This document shows, one piece after another, positions 10,248 through 22,400 of a stretch of DNA of 64,000 nucleotides. This DNA comes from Diadema setosum. Taxonomy: Eukaryota; Echinodermata; Echinoidea; Diadematoida; Diadematidae. Positions within the stretch are counted from its first letter, which is position 1. Every line of letters begins with the position of its first letter. The translations under genes and the position numbers were made by a program. The DNA lies in assembly GCF_964275005.1 (NCBI RefSeq), contig NC_092705.1, positions 1,006,071 to 1,070,070 on the forward strand, written 5' to 3'. Below the pieces are notes generated by a model. It made no database searches and had not been told where the DNA came from. It worked only from the letters and a program-made list of their open reading frames with translations.

Positions 10248-11876
10248 ACTGCCTTGTCATAATTTGCATGCTAAAACACATAATACACTGTACAATATGA
10301 ACTAGAGAAGCACTCTGAGAGCGCAGACCTCCACCAAGCAGCTCATTTCAACCACTGATCTTGTTCTTCTGTAGAGATCAGGGATTTCTACCCATAGTAT
10401 CCTGAAAATCGCCCGATCTCCCAAAATAGAAGGCTTTTGTTATGTCATCAATGCCAGCTGCGCGGCACACCTCACCTTGGACCAGAAACTAGAGCAAACA
10501 CTCTAGTCTGCATATGAAAACTTCAAGAATATGCTGCTTGAACTCCATACTTGCCAACTGGTAAGATTTTATCAGATTCAGTAAGATTTTTTACGTTAAA
10601 AATAGCAAAATCAGATTTTCTGTCAGAGAAATCAGATTTTAAAAAAATATTTAGATATACCTTTCATGTGTATTTTCTGAAGATTTGACCAAAAGTAAGA
10701 TTTTTAACTTCAGTTTGCATATATAGGAAGAGGAAGGAGAGCTACGGCATCTACATCTACAAGGTTCTGAAGCAATCCACAAGTAAGATATTTCATCTTG
10801 AAATGTTGGCAGGTATGGAACTCCCAAGTTCATTGACCCTACCGGCCAAAATATCGAAAATCCTTCATAAAATCCATAAAAATTCCCGGATCACTTCCAA
10901 AATTTAATCACCTGTTCCGTGTCATTCTCAGCCTTTCCTGAAAGTTTCATCCAAATCCGTTCACAACTTTTTGAGTAGAGTTATTTTGCACATGGACAAA
11001 CAAACCAACAAACAAACAAACAAACCGCCTTTGGCGGAAGTAATAAGGAAAATAATATACAGGCACACACACACACACACACACACACACCCACACAATT
11101 AATACATTGTATTTCTGAATTTGCCAGAGCATAAATGGCACCCACAGGTTTTCACACACCTTTGCAACAATCCCTACTGTGTCAGATTGCATGATAAGTG
11201 TACATTGTATACTAGTACATGTACTTTATACACTGTATTGGTACCCACATGCTTTCATTACCTACAGTATACAGTCATCTCCATGAAGAACACTACATAT
11301 CATATGAAAAGTCTTATACCGTAATCATGAAATGTCACACAGCATGGGGATATCACACTTCATTGGAATTTTGGTGTTCCAACCAAAAAAAAAAAAAAGA
11401 AAAAAAAAGTTGTCAATATGCTGGTGAATACATTATTTCAGATACAGTGAACCACAAAATAATTTATTTCATTATTTCATTGCAATCTACATAAAGGCAT
11501 CTATGTCAAATAGGTAATGGCTTTCTTGAATGTACTTATACATGTAGTATTCTAGGAGCAATCAGCGGCATAATATTCATATAACAATTTTATTATTGCA
11601 TGATTGATCTGCACATAAATTTCAAAGTGCAGTGTACTGGCGATTCCCATAATAAGAAAATTCACGGGACTGGCAGTTTTCTTTCGTTATATCAAACTCT
11701 GGTTAAAGCAGAAAGACACATTGATAATTTTCAGTGAGTATTATGTTATAATTGTGCTCGTTATAACAAGAGTACACTATGACACAAAGTATTTTAGCAT
11801 TGCCTTGAATACATGTTGGAAAAAACTCCCAAGAAGTAACGCTTCATTCTTGCTTTATAACATCTATTAAGACACT
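10248..11876. repeat. Tandem-duplicated segment, second copy (LINE-free)
   Basis: Nearly identical to 4349-5224 plus 9490-10247, down to the same nested MITE (10546-10817) and 743 bp repeat (10303-11045). At about 11118 it shows the uninterrupted LINE target. Visible differences are few, for example a one-base change near 11046 and the length of an A run near 11385, so the duplication is recent. Confidence 0.85.
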
Positions 11877-12133
11877 AGCAGCAAAAACTGCCACACTAGT
11901 GACGAAGGCTTGATATGATGGACATCAGTAAAAGGGCAGACTCAAACTCTCTTATACCCCTCAATGTGTCTTTGTCAGCTTTAAAAAAAGGCAGTAATGT
12001 GAGGTAGGCTCTGGATTTTGCCTTTAGGAGGGAGGAATCCACAAATCTGACCTTTTTTCAGGACCAATGACAGGTGACAAGTATTTCTTATCTTGCCAAT
12101 GATCGAGGAAAGGAAATTATGTCTACAATTTCA

Positions 12134-13347
12134 TTACCAGGTGATTGTCTCCATGTCATAATACTTCACCCCAGGAAGAACACACAACATCTCAAAGAGT
12201 AGATTGGCTGCTATGAGGGCGGTGGTTCCTGTCGTATCATACGGCGGTGAGACCTATGAGTGGAATCACAAAACTAATCAGGAACAATTCTTTCTATTAA
12301 AAGCAAAGCATCTGTTCTGTCTGTAGGTATCCTTTTGAACAGAATTCTATGAACTCCTGCACATGTCACTCTCTTGATAAAATACACCACTTGATATTCT
12401 CTCATCACTACAAATGATTATAAATTATTACAAATATTTACATCATGATATTTGTTTCGGGATCATTTTCTACATGCCTAATCTGTGCTTCACATGATTT
12501 CATCACTATCTTATTTGATATCATGCATTCTTGTTTGTTTGCTTGTCTGTTGTTGTTTTTTAATGCAAATTTTGTAAACCAATTATGAAAGAGGAAATAA
12601 ATGAAATGAAATGAAATGAGATGAAAAGTATACACAAAAATTATCATACTCTATACGCCGTTATTTTCACGAGGGTTTAATTTTCGCGAATTTCGCGAAT
12701 TGCAGTTGGATCGCAAATTTAACAACACGCGAAATTGTCTCCATGCGCTTTGTTGATAGAGCATTAACGTAAGCGTCGGTGTCAATTCGCGAAAACAACA
12801 CCACACGAAAATGTCTATGACCTCGTCATTCGCGAAAATATCTCTACGCGAAAATAACGGCGAATAGAGTATCTCACACATTAAAGATTTGCATTAAACA
12901 TACCTCCACCAAGTCCGCTCCCACAAGGTTAAGTCCTCTGCAGCCTCGTACAATCTCAAAGGCTTGGATGGTTGTCAGTCCAGCCACTTCTGGTGTACCT
13001 AGGTGTAATAAAAACGATAATAAAAATCACATTAAAATACTGAATTACAAGCAACAGTATACAGGTAACTCCTGATACAACAAAGTCGTCTGGACCCGCA
13101 AGTTTTCATTCAATACAGTGCACTCCTGTTATAACAAGCGCAGTTATAATAAATGCTCGTCACAACAAAGTAAGAAATTCATTCAGTTAAGAATTTGTGT
13201 CGAAAGATTATCATTATACATTTACATACTTTTCTGTTCGGCTGTAATGAAATTTTGATATGACGAAAGATAACCACTGGTCCTGAGGACTTCATTATAA
13301 CGGGAGTGCACTGTGTATCAAAACTTTGCTAGAGCTAAACAAATCTA

Positions 13348-13381
<34 letters not shown>

Positions 13382-13397
13382 TATTTATATTTATATA

Positions 13398-13433
<36 letters not shown>

Positions 13434-13451
13434 CATATTTATATTTATATA

Positions 13452-13498
<47 letters not shown>

Positions 13499-16400
13499 TA
13501 TTTATATTTATATAGTCCATAGATAAAAAAGAGATATTTTGGGACCTGAAGTTTGGTGAATTGAAGTGAATAACCATGTTTGTTATCATAGCACACTGTG
13601 CATAGCACACTATCACAGCATACTGTCTTTTGTTTTTCTCTTTACACCGAGTATGAAACTGTGTCATAGGTATAAATATAATGCATGCAAGTCTTCACAA
13701 TTTCAATCCAAGTGACCACACTCTTGCTTTAAAATCTTGCCATTATTGAGGGCAGGGTAATCACATACCGGTTCCTGGAGCAGCCCCAGGGTCTATGGCA
13801 TCAATGTCAAATGACAGGTAGACAGGCCCGTCTCCCATAATTCCTCTCACTTTCTCCATCAGTGGAGTCAAGGACTTATGCCAACATTGGTGGGCAGGAA
13901 CCACACGGAATCCCTGTGAAAAAGGCATGTGATCTAATGTGTAAATACTTCCTCTTAGGATCTTTTTCATAAATTATAATAGACCTCTCAAAATACTCCC
14001 CACAGTCTCCAAGTCAAATATCAATTCAATAATTGTCTTGTACATGGCCACAATAGAAGTACAGTGGACTACCATTATAACAAAGTCCTTGGGACCAGCA
14101 ATTTTCTTTTGTTATATCGAAATTTCGTTATAACCGAACAAATAAACAATTTAAAACTAGATATATTGCTACGGCGACTGATATGCCTCCGCCATAATGC
14201 ATGGTTCTCCTAATAGGTCTATAGTACAATGTCTTGACAATGTGTGATGACAGTTTCACACAATTGGCAAAATATTAAAATGACAGGTTTGACACAAATG
14301 TGCTGAATGTTCACTTTCCTAGAACTAGGTTCAATTGGATGAATGATTAAAATGTCAGAGTGCAGGTATTTGGGGAACTGATGATTTTTACTTGACTTTT
14401 GACCCTTTTATAAGTTTATGCATTGAGTAATTTTCAAGGTATTGAGAAAAAGTATAATTTCAGTATCAAATGGGAAAATAGCATTATCTAAACCTGGCCT
14501 TTGACCTTTGACCTCACAGTTCCAAAGAGAATCACTGTTAGGTTGAACATGCATAAATGTGTAAGTTTCATGATGATACCTTGAGTTACTTTTGAGATAT
14601 GGAGGAAAAAGTGCAATTCAGCACTTTCACTTGACCTTTGACCTTTTGGCAAGAAACTTCCCACAGAATATATATTGGGTAATACATGTATACATCAAGT
14701 AAAAAAAAAAAAAAAACCTTCAGGCATTGCATAAATATAAGGGAAGTAGTGATATTTTGAGGAGTTGACCTTGACCTTTGAACCATGACCCCCAACTTCC
14801 CTAGATAATCACTGCCCATTGGAACAAGCATATATACTAAGTTCCATGAAGATACCTTGAACCATTTGCGAGATATGGAGAAAAACATGAATTTTCAACC
14901 TTTTTTTCACAAAATAACCAGTGACCTTTGACCTTTGACCTCGTGACCCAAAAATCCAAACAAAGTATTATCCCCCCAGGATATACCCTCATACCAAGTT
15001 TGATGTAAAACAACCACACGGTTCTTGAGATATCGACAAAAACAAGACGGGACGGACGTATGTACGGACGGACGGACGACCCGAAAACATAATGCCTTCG
15101 GCCACTTCGTTGGCGGAGGCATAAAAACATAGAGCAGAAAATGTTGCGGTCTGAATCTTTACTTCATTATGACCGGAATTTTGTTCTAACCGTGTTCGTT
15201 ATAACGGGAGTGCACTGTATCATCAACATATCATAAAAACCATATTCTAGACTACTATGAAAATGTTCAGCAGAATTGACAATTGCTCTTTTAAACTAAT
15301 AATTATAAGATGAATAGCAAATGAGTAGGCCTATGGGGATGATAGACTGATTTCCAAGACAAGGACATGTTATTTTAATATGCCTGTTACGATATCACGA
15401 TTGTTATCGATGTCACCAACCGATATCAGTGATCGTTATTCACTGCACATTAAACATGGCTGAACCTTGAGCTACTGTGTCCAATCGTGTCATGATTGTC
15501 GGCCTTGACATGACGTCTCTGAACATTCACAAGCATCACATCACATAACATGGTGGCAGCGCGTTGTGGACTTCGACAAAACGCCTGAGATCGCCATTGT
15601 CCCCTCCAGGGCCATGTATTTTCGCCATTAGAACTCGCCACAAGGACCGACGGTCTACCAATACCGTGCACCAGTGAATGCCAGGCTGTAGCTGTCCGAG
15701 TAACTGAGCTGCATGCTGAGTATTGAATACGCGCACGATAAGCGTATGGAACTACAGTACGCAGTAGCTGCGACCGGTCTTGGAATGGAGATCGAACGAT
15801 CTGAGTCGGACGCTTAGCTGCCAGGGAGCATAATATATCGTATGGAATGGCAACCTGCAGGCAATGCGTTGCAGCATTTCCGTCATAACTTTGCCGTCTA
15901 GTTCATCGACAGCCAGCGTGATCACCTGTCAGGATCGGACCCGTGTGAGGCGGAGTGTATGCATCGCCGATTACAACGCCGAGCTTTTGGACAGCGGTCA
16001 CGACGCAGTTCCTCAGCAGTGCCATGACAGCATTGCACCGCACGCAGTTCTACCGAATGGGATAGAGTCGCCGATCGCATCGCGTTGCATCGCATCGGAG
16101 CCAGCGCAACACGCAGTCTCACAGGCCAAGCCCAGGGCGAGTATCGCACGCGCAAGTCGGTAGCGTCGCAGGGTAGCAGGCCAGGGAGGTGACGTCGCAC
16201 CGATGCATGCTGAGCAGCAGGTCTATCGACTGTGGGCTTACCGGTTCTCGATGACGACTCAGCTACCAGACGGAATCCATGGCAAATATGAGATGAATGA
16301 ACACTAAAACACAAACATTCAAAGCAATGGTAGAATACAGAACATGCTAGATTCCAGTTTGTTGAGTGAATGAATGGTACAATAACATAGTCTGTGTGAT

Positions 16401-19400
16401 GCCTAACGTTAGTATAGTAACGTTTGTATCAACATGTAACCATTAACGTGCATATGTTCCACAGTTATCCTATCTCGTGTATAAAGAGATGTGATCTTGA
16501 TTCAAGGCATCGCAAAAGGAGGCAGAACCTGTGGTAACGTACACATTATCTCATTTTTTACGCTAGCCTATGAGTCTATGGAGTGAATTTGCTGAGTCAG
16601 TGGATGTGTTGTACCGGTTACCAAATGTGCCTGTTCTAGACGCGGAGCATTTTAGCCCTAGATCTATAGATAATTATCTATAGAATCTTGTCTAGACCCT
16701 ATGCACTGGTAGACTAGTATAGTCTATACAGTCTGAGACTGAGTTCTGGTCTTCAAATCATATTTTGCCGTATCGTACTAGTACACATAGTGGCTGTACG
16801 ATTCTACGTTGCAGTCCCAGCAGTATTATATACATAGCATGTATATGTAAAACAGTGTGGCTGTATACGGGTGTGCTTCAGGGGTGTATCATTTTACCTA
16901 TCCCGAACCGACACTGAAGCGCTAGTTTGCACACGTACGAGCACACTGGGACATTGAGTAGGCCTATTATATGTGTAGTATGTGTTATTGCAATGATTTG
17001 TAATTCACTCGCCTATTATGCTGTCGCACGTTGCCGCTAACGATGCATTTCAGCCGGTTACTGCTGTAATTAACAGTATGTTCTATGTATTGGTGGTATA
17101 ACTGAGTTATATTGCGGACTGAATTACACCCACCTCGTCGTTAAGCAGGCAGTAGACAAAGATAGAACAGAGTGTAGAGTTAATTCAGAGTGTCTTAACT
17201 TAGTCCATTCTTGTATACAGTGATTGTTGCTTTGATGAAAAAGTTCATCCTACATACGTGACGCCATTGTATTGATACAGTATAGTGTAGCATACTATAT
17301 AGTACCAGGTTTCCCTTCCTTTTTTGTGTGTGCCATAGATTGAAAACCTATTTGTGGTGTTCGTATCAGTCATACGGTACAAGATGGCACGATACCCTGA
17401 AATGGTATGGAAGGGGTCAGACCTCCTGGCCGAATTCAAAGTCTTTAGGCAAAGAATGTCACTTGTGTTACAGGACCAAGAGGTCACAGACTCCAAGAAG
17501 CAGGCTGTAAAAATCAAAATTGCCCTTGGCGGCGAAGGTCTCCGTAGACTGAATACATCTGGCCTGAGTGATGATGACTTAGATAATCCTGCGAAAATAT
17601 GGTCCACGATCGAGGCCCAGTTGAAGATCAATGTCAATTTCCGTATTCATCGCCTCGAGTTGATGCGTTATCGACAACGATCAGATGAAAATATTGATGA
17701 GTTCGTGACTCGCTGTCGCGACAAAGCTCGTGAATGCGACTTCTCACTGTCAGAACTCCAGGAACGGATCATGGAACTGGTCATCGCAACGACACCTTGT
17801 GAGCAACTGCAGAGGACCCTCCTTGAGCAACCAAAGGGATTTACGATTGACAAAATCCTACTCGAGGGAAGGAAGTACGAAGCACTGGCAGCTGGTCGTA
17901 AGTCTCTGCAGACTATGGACATAGACAGAAGTGTTGGTGCCATAACACACTACAAGAAAGGTCAGCACGCGTGTGGCAACTGTGGTACCAAGCACCCACC
18001 TCGCAGATGTCCTGCATATAAGGATACTTGTCACTCATGTGGCAAGGTAGGACACTGGGCAAAGATGTGTCGCCAAGCACAGAAACAGCGAGGAAGAAGC
18101 CCTAAGAGACAGACACATGGCAAACGCAGCTCATCCAAACAGTGGAGAAACAGACGTTCCAAGTCCAGGAACAATCGAAAAGATCCTGTTGATGAGATAA
18201 CTGCACATGGAGGCAGCTTTGATGATACTCGCCATGAGGCAACTGCAGAAACACAAAGGTTTGATGTGATTGACGTTAGCAAACCACAACTCACATACAA
18301 CACAACTAGGACAGAAGCCTTTGTAGAAGATGATATTGTTTGCCCTCAGAAAGCAGGCCAACATATCCTCAAACTAAAGGTGGATACTGGGGCAAGCGGT
18401 AACACCCTACCTCTGCGGATCGTCAAGAATATGTACAGCAACAGATGGAGATCCGTCCTTCAAGACACACAGACGAGACTCACTGCATACAACGGCAGCC
18501 AAATCAACTGTGTCGGCACGATCGACCTCATGTGCCGATACAAGAGCACCGATTGGAACACTCAGACGTTCTATGTGGTTGACGTACCAGGTCCTGCCAT
18601 CCTAGGCTTGCCAGGCTGCCACGGCATGGCAATTGTGACGATACACGAATTGCAGTACCATACACCATCACGCATCATCAGGAATGTAGGCGACCTGAAG
18701 GCAGCATATCCTGCACAATTCGACAGGATCGGGAACTTCAGAGGAACAGCATCATTGCACCTGGAGCATGATGCACAGCCATCGATTGATCCACCGAGGA
18801 AGTGTAGCGTACACTTACGGGATAAGATCAAGGCAGAACTACAAACCATGGAACAAAATGGTGTTATCCGCAAGATTGAGCACCACACTGACTGGTGCAG
18901 TTCCATGACGACGACAGTGAAGAAAGATGGTTCAATTCGTTTGTGCCTTGACCCTAAACGACTCAACAACGCACTTAAACGTTGTCCACACAAAGTGCCA
19001 ACACTGGAGGAAGTAAATCCGACGTTTGCAGGAGCAAGGTACTTCTCCAAACTTGACGCTAAGTCTGGGTACTGGTCCATCCACCTAGCAGCCAAGAGCC
19101 AGGAATTGACAACGTTCAGAACGCCCTTTGGGAGATACTGTTTCCAGAGGTTACCATTTGGACTATGTGTTAGTCAGGACATCTTCCAACAACACATGGA
19201 CAGAATCATCGATGGCATACCTGGATGCATATGCATTGCTGATGATGTCGCGGTAGTTGGTCGCACGGAGGAAGAACACGACAAGAATCTACAGCTCCTG
19301 ATGGAGAAAGCCCAGCAGGAAGGCCTTGTGTTCAACAGCGCCAAGTGTTCAATCAAGAAAGACAGGATCAGCTTCTTCGGATCGTTGTACACGAGGAGTG

Positions 19401-22400
19401 GCATTCGGCCGGATCCGACGAAGGTAGAAGCAATCAAATCAATGCCAACGCCAAAAGACAAAGAGGACGTCCAGCGATGTCTTGGGTTGTTCACGTACCT
19501 AGCCGCTTACATCCCGAACTTCTCTGAGAAGGCAGCGCCTCTCCGAGAATTGTTAAGGATGAACACCCCATTCTTGTGGGACATCAACCATGATCATGCT
19601 TTTGAAGCGCTCAAAGACGCCATTACTGAGGACGTCTGCTTGAGGTACTATGACCCACGGAAGGAGACAACATTGGAAGTAGATGCATCCACGAAGGGAG
19701 TTGGTGCATGCCTCCTCCAGAACGCCGAACCTGTAGCGTTCGCATCCAAGAGTTTATCTCCAGCACAGTCGAATTATTCTAACATCGAGCGAGAGACTCT
19801 CGCACTGGTCTTTGGAATTAGCCGATTCCATACGTACCTCTTCGGGAAGGAATTCACGGTTGAAACAGACCACAAACCACTCGAAATGATTTGGCGGAAA
19901 CCAATAACAAGTGCACCTCCTCGGCTCCAGAGGCTGTTGATCAAGATTCAGGGATATAATTGTACTGTAAAGTACAAGCCTGGGCGGGAGATGATACTAT
20001 CAGACACTCTCAGCAGGCTCCCTAATCCGCTGGAAGCACAGGATATACCAGTTGACATCAGAGTAGAGACAATCTGCACGGAAGCCGAAGACCTCCTCGA
20101 CATCGACCTCGTTTCCTTTGGTCAGAGCAAGAGGGAACAGCTCCAAACGGAGACAGCAAGTGACCACATCCTGCGGGAGCTGTGGCAACTCGTAACCAAC
20201 GGATGGCCTGACTCCATCAAGGAAATTCCCACAACACTGAGAACATTCTGGCCATACAGAGATGAGTTGGGAGTGTCACACGGAATTATCTTCAAAGGCA
20301 GACAAGTTGTCATCCCCCAAGCCTTGAGAGAAGACATTCTAGAACAACTTCACATTGGCCACATGGGCATAGAGAAGACGAGACGGCTTGCCCGTGAAAC
20401 AGTCTTCTGGCCAGGGATCAACAAAGACATAGAACGGATCACGAAGGATTGCGGAGCATGTCAGGAGTTCCAGGCTAGACTCCAGAAAGAGCCGCTAATC
20501 CCACACGATGTACCACCATCGTCATGGACCAAGCTCGGAGCAGACCTCTTCACATTCCAGAGGGAGGAATACCTTCTTGTTACAGACTACTACTCCAAGT
20601 ACCCGGTGATCTACAAGCTGAAAGAAACGTCCAGTGCAGCTGTAGCAGGTGTGATGAGTGTACTGTGCAGTTTGTTTGGTCCACCAGCCGAAATTGTGTC
20701 CGACAATGGCACACAATTCACCGGCAGACCTTTCCAGGAAATGTGCAAGAAGTGGTCCATCACACATACGACCTCGTCACCCCACTATCCACGTTCCAAC
20801 GGCCTAGCAGAACGGATGGTGCGAACTGTAAAGTCCACTTTACAGAAGTGTGCGAAGACTGGTCAGGACACACAAGTAGCGATGTTGCACCTCCGAGCAA
20901 CTCCTATTGACTCTGGTATGAAGTCACCGGCTGAACTCATGTTTGGCAGACCGATCAGAACCAGCCTTCCGAGCCATCATCTCACGGGAGATTCATCAAC
21001 TACAGAATGCCTTCTTGGAAAGCAGTCAAAGATGAAGGAAACGCATGACAAGCATGCAGGAGAGGAACTCCCACCTCTACATGTAGGACAGCAAGTTCGC
21101 GTTCTACACCCTCAGGAGCACACCTGGATACCCGCCAAGGTCACACAGGTGTGTGACGAACCTAGGTCGTATACCGTGTCAACACCCAACGGTTCGATTC
21201 TACGACGCAATCGCTCTCACCTGAGAGATGTACCAGCCAGCAGTACACCTACACCCAGAAAGCGTGTACATTTTGCTGACGACAGCTAGTCTGTCGTAGA
21301 GACCCCTCCGGGTCATCGAGATCACCCTCACACAGACACACAGAACACAAACAACAATCGCAGTCAGAACACAACCTCAAGTACCACTCCCATGGTCAGT
21401 AGGTACGGTCGTAAGATCCGTAAGCCAACCAGATACCAACACACATAAATACTCATGAGAAACAGATGCAGACCAGAGTCAAGCACAGTCCTTAAGTTGT
21501 TAATCATTTAAATTGTGCATGATATGGTAAATGCTTGACTGGTGTATAAGATACACACCATTCAAATTCATGTGTGAAAAGGGAGAATGTATAATATGTA
21601 GAAATCATATGTCACAAACAATGTAAGAGTTAGAAGTTGTTGGTAAGACTCATACCAAAAATAAAACAGTGTTAAAGTTGGATATGAGTTCAAGGCCAAA
21701 AGTGTTGAATGAAAGGCCGAAGAGTTGTGTTGTTTAAATGATGTTTGTAGATGCTAGTCACAGTTGTAACACTAGCCAGAAGTTAAAGGTTCACAGTGTT
21801 TTCCAAACGTTTTGTTCATATGACAATAGCAGGACATGCTTGTGGTAACTTGTAATGTTATCCAGTGATTGGTGTTGGTATAAATGAACACAGACAGAAT
21901 GCTAGGAAAAAGCAACTCCAGATATATATATGCAGTCATACTCTTATTTTGAGACAATTCCACCACATATGTTAATGCTTGAGTCAACCTTGGAACTACA
22001 CGGATATAATTACCAAAGTAAAAATGTTAATGACATAGTTGTTTCGTCCTGGATACCAAGGTCAAATGTGTTTGGAATGTATGTTTAAGAAACTTACTAC
22101 AGAGTCTGTAACCCCCACAGGAATGTGTTCACAATGGTGTTTGTGTGACTATGTTTTCAGAGAAAGGGGGATGTTACGATATCACGATTGTTATCGATGT
22201 CACCAACCGATATCAGTGATCGTTATTCACTGCACATTAAACATGGCTGAACCTTGAGCTACTGTGTCCAATCGTGTCATGATTGTCGGCCTTGACATGA
22301 CGTCTCTGAACATTCACAAGCATCACATCACATAACAATGCCTATGTCTTATCTTGATTTTGTCTTTTACAATGGTACAAGTCTAGCTTCAGAGTACTTA

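Larger units (their letters stand above)
15385..22337 (+). mobile_element. Ty3/Gypsy LTR retrotransposon (Mag/SURL-like)
   Basis: A complete element lies in intron 4 of agmatinase A, antisense to the gene. Two 166 bp LTRs (TGTTAC...TAACA) appear identical by eye. ATGCC flanks both ends (15380-15384 and 22338-22342), and unit B has a single ATGCC at the empty site 32621-32625. Parts in order: LTR, primer-binding site, 1.8 kb leader, one gag-pol frame, about 880 bp of 3' sequence, polypurine tract, LTR. No envelope frame was seen. It looks whole and very young, and it entered after the agmatinase duplication. The Mag/SURL-like placement is from motif resemblance only. Confidence 0.93.

Noticed and set aside
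13335-13667. Open frames of alternating Tyr-Ile residues
   Set aside because: They translate TA dinucleotide tracts and have no independent coding evidence.
15864-16314. Overlapping open frames in the LTR element leader
   Set aside because: No domain or motif was recognised; the stretch is GC-richer leader sequence where chance open frames are expected.
21290-22171. Envelope gene in the LTR element
   Set aside because: No long frame, signal peptide or membrane segment is visible between the pol frame and the 3' LTR.
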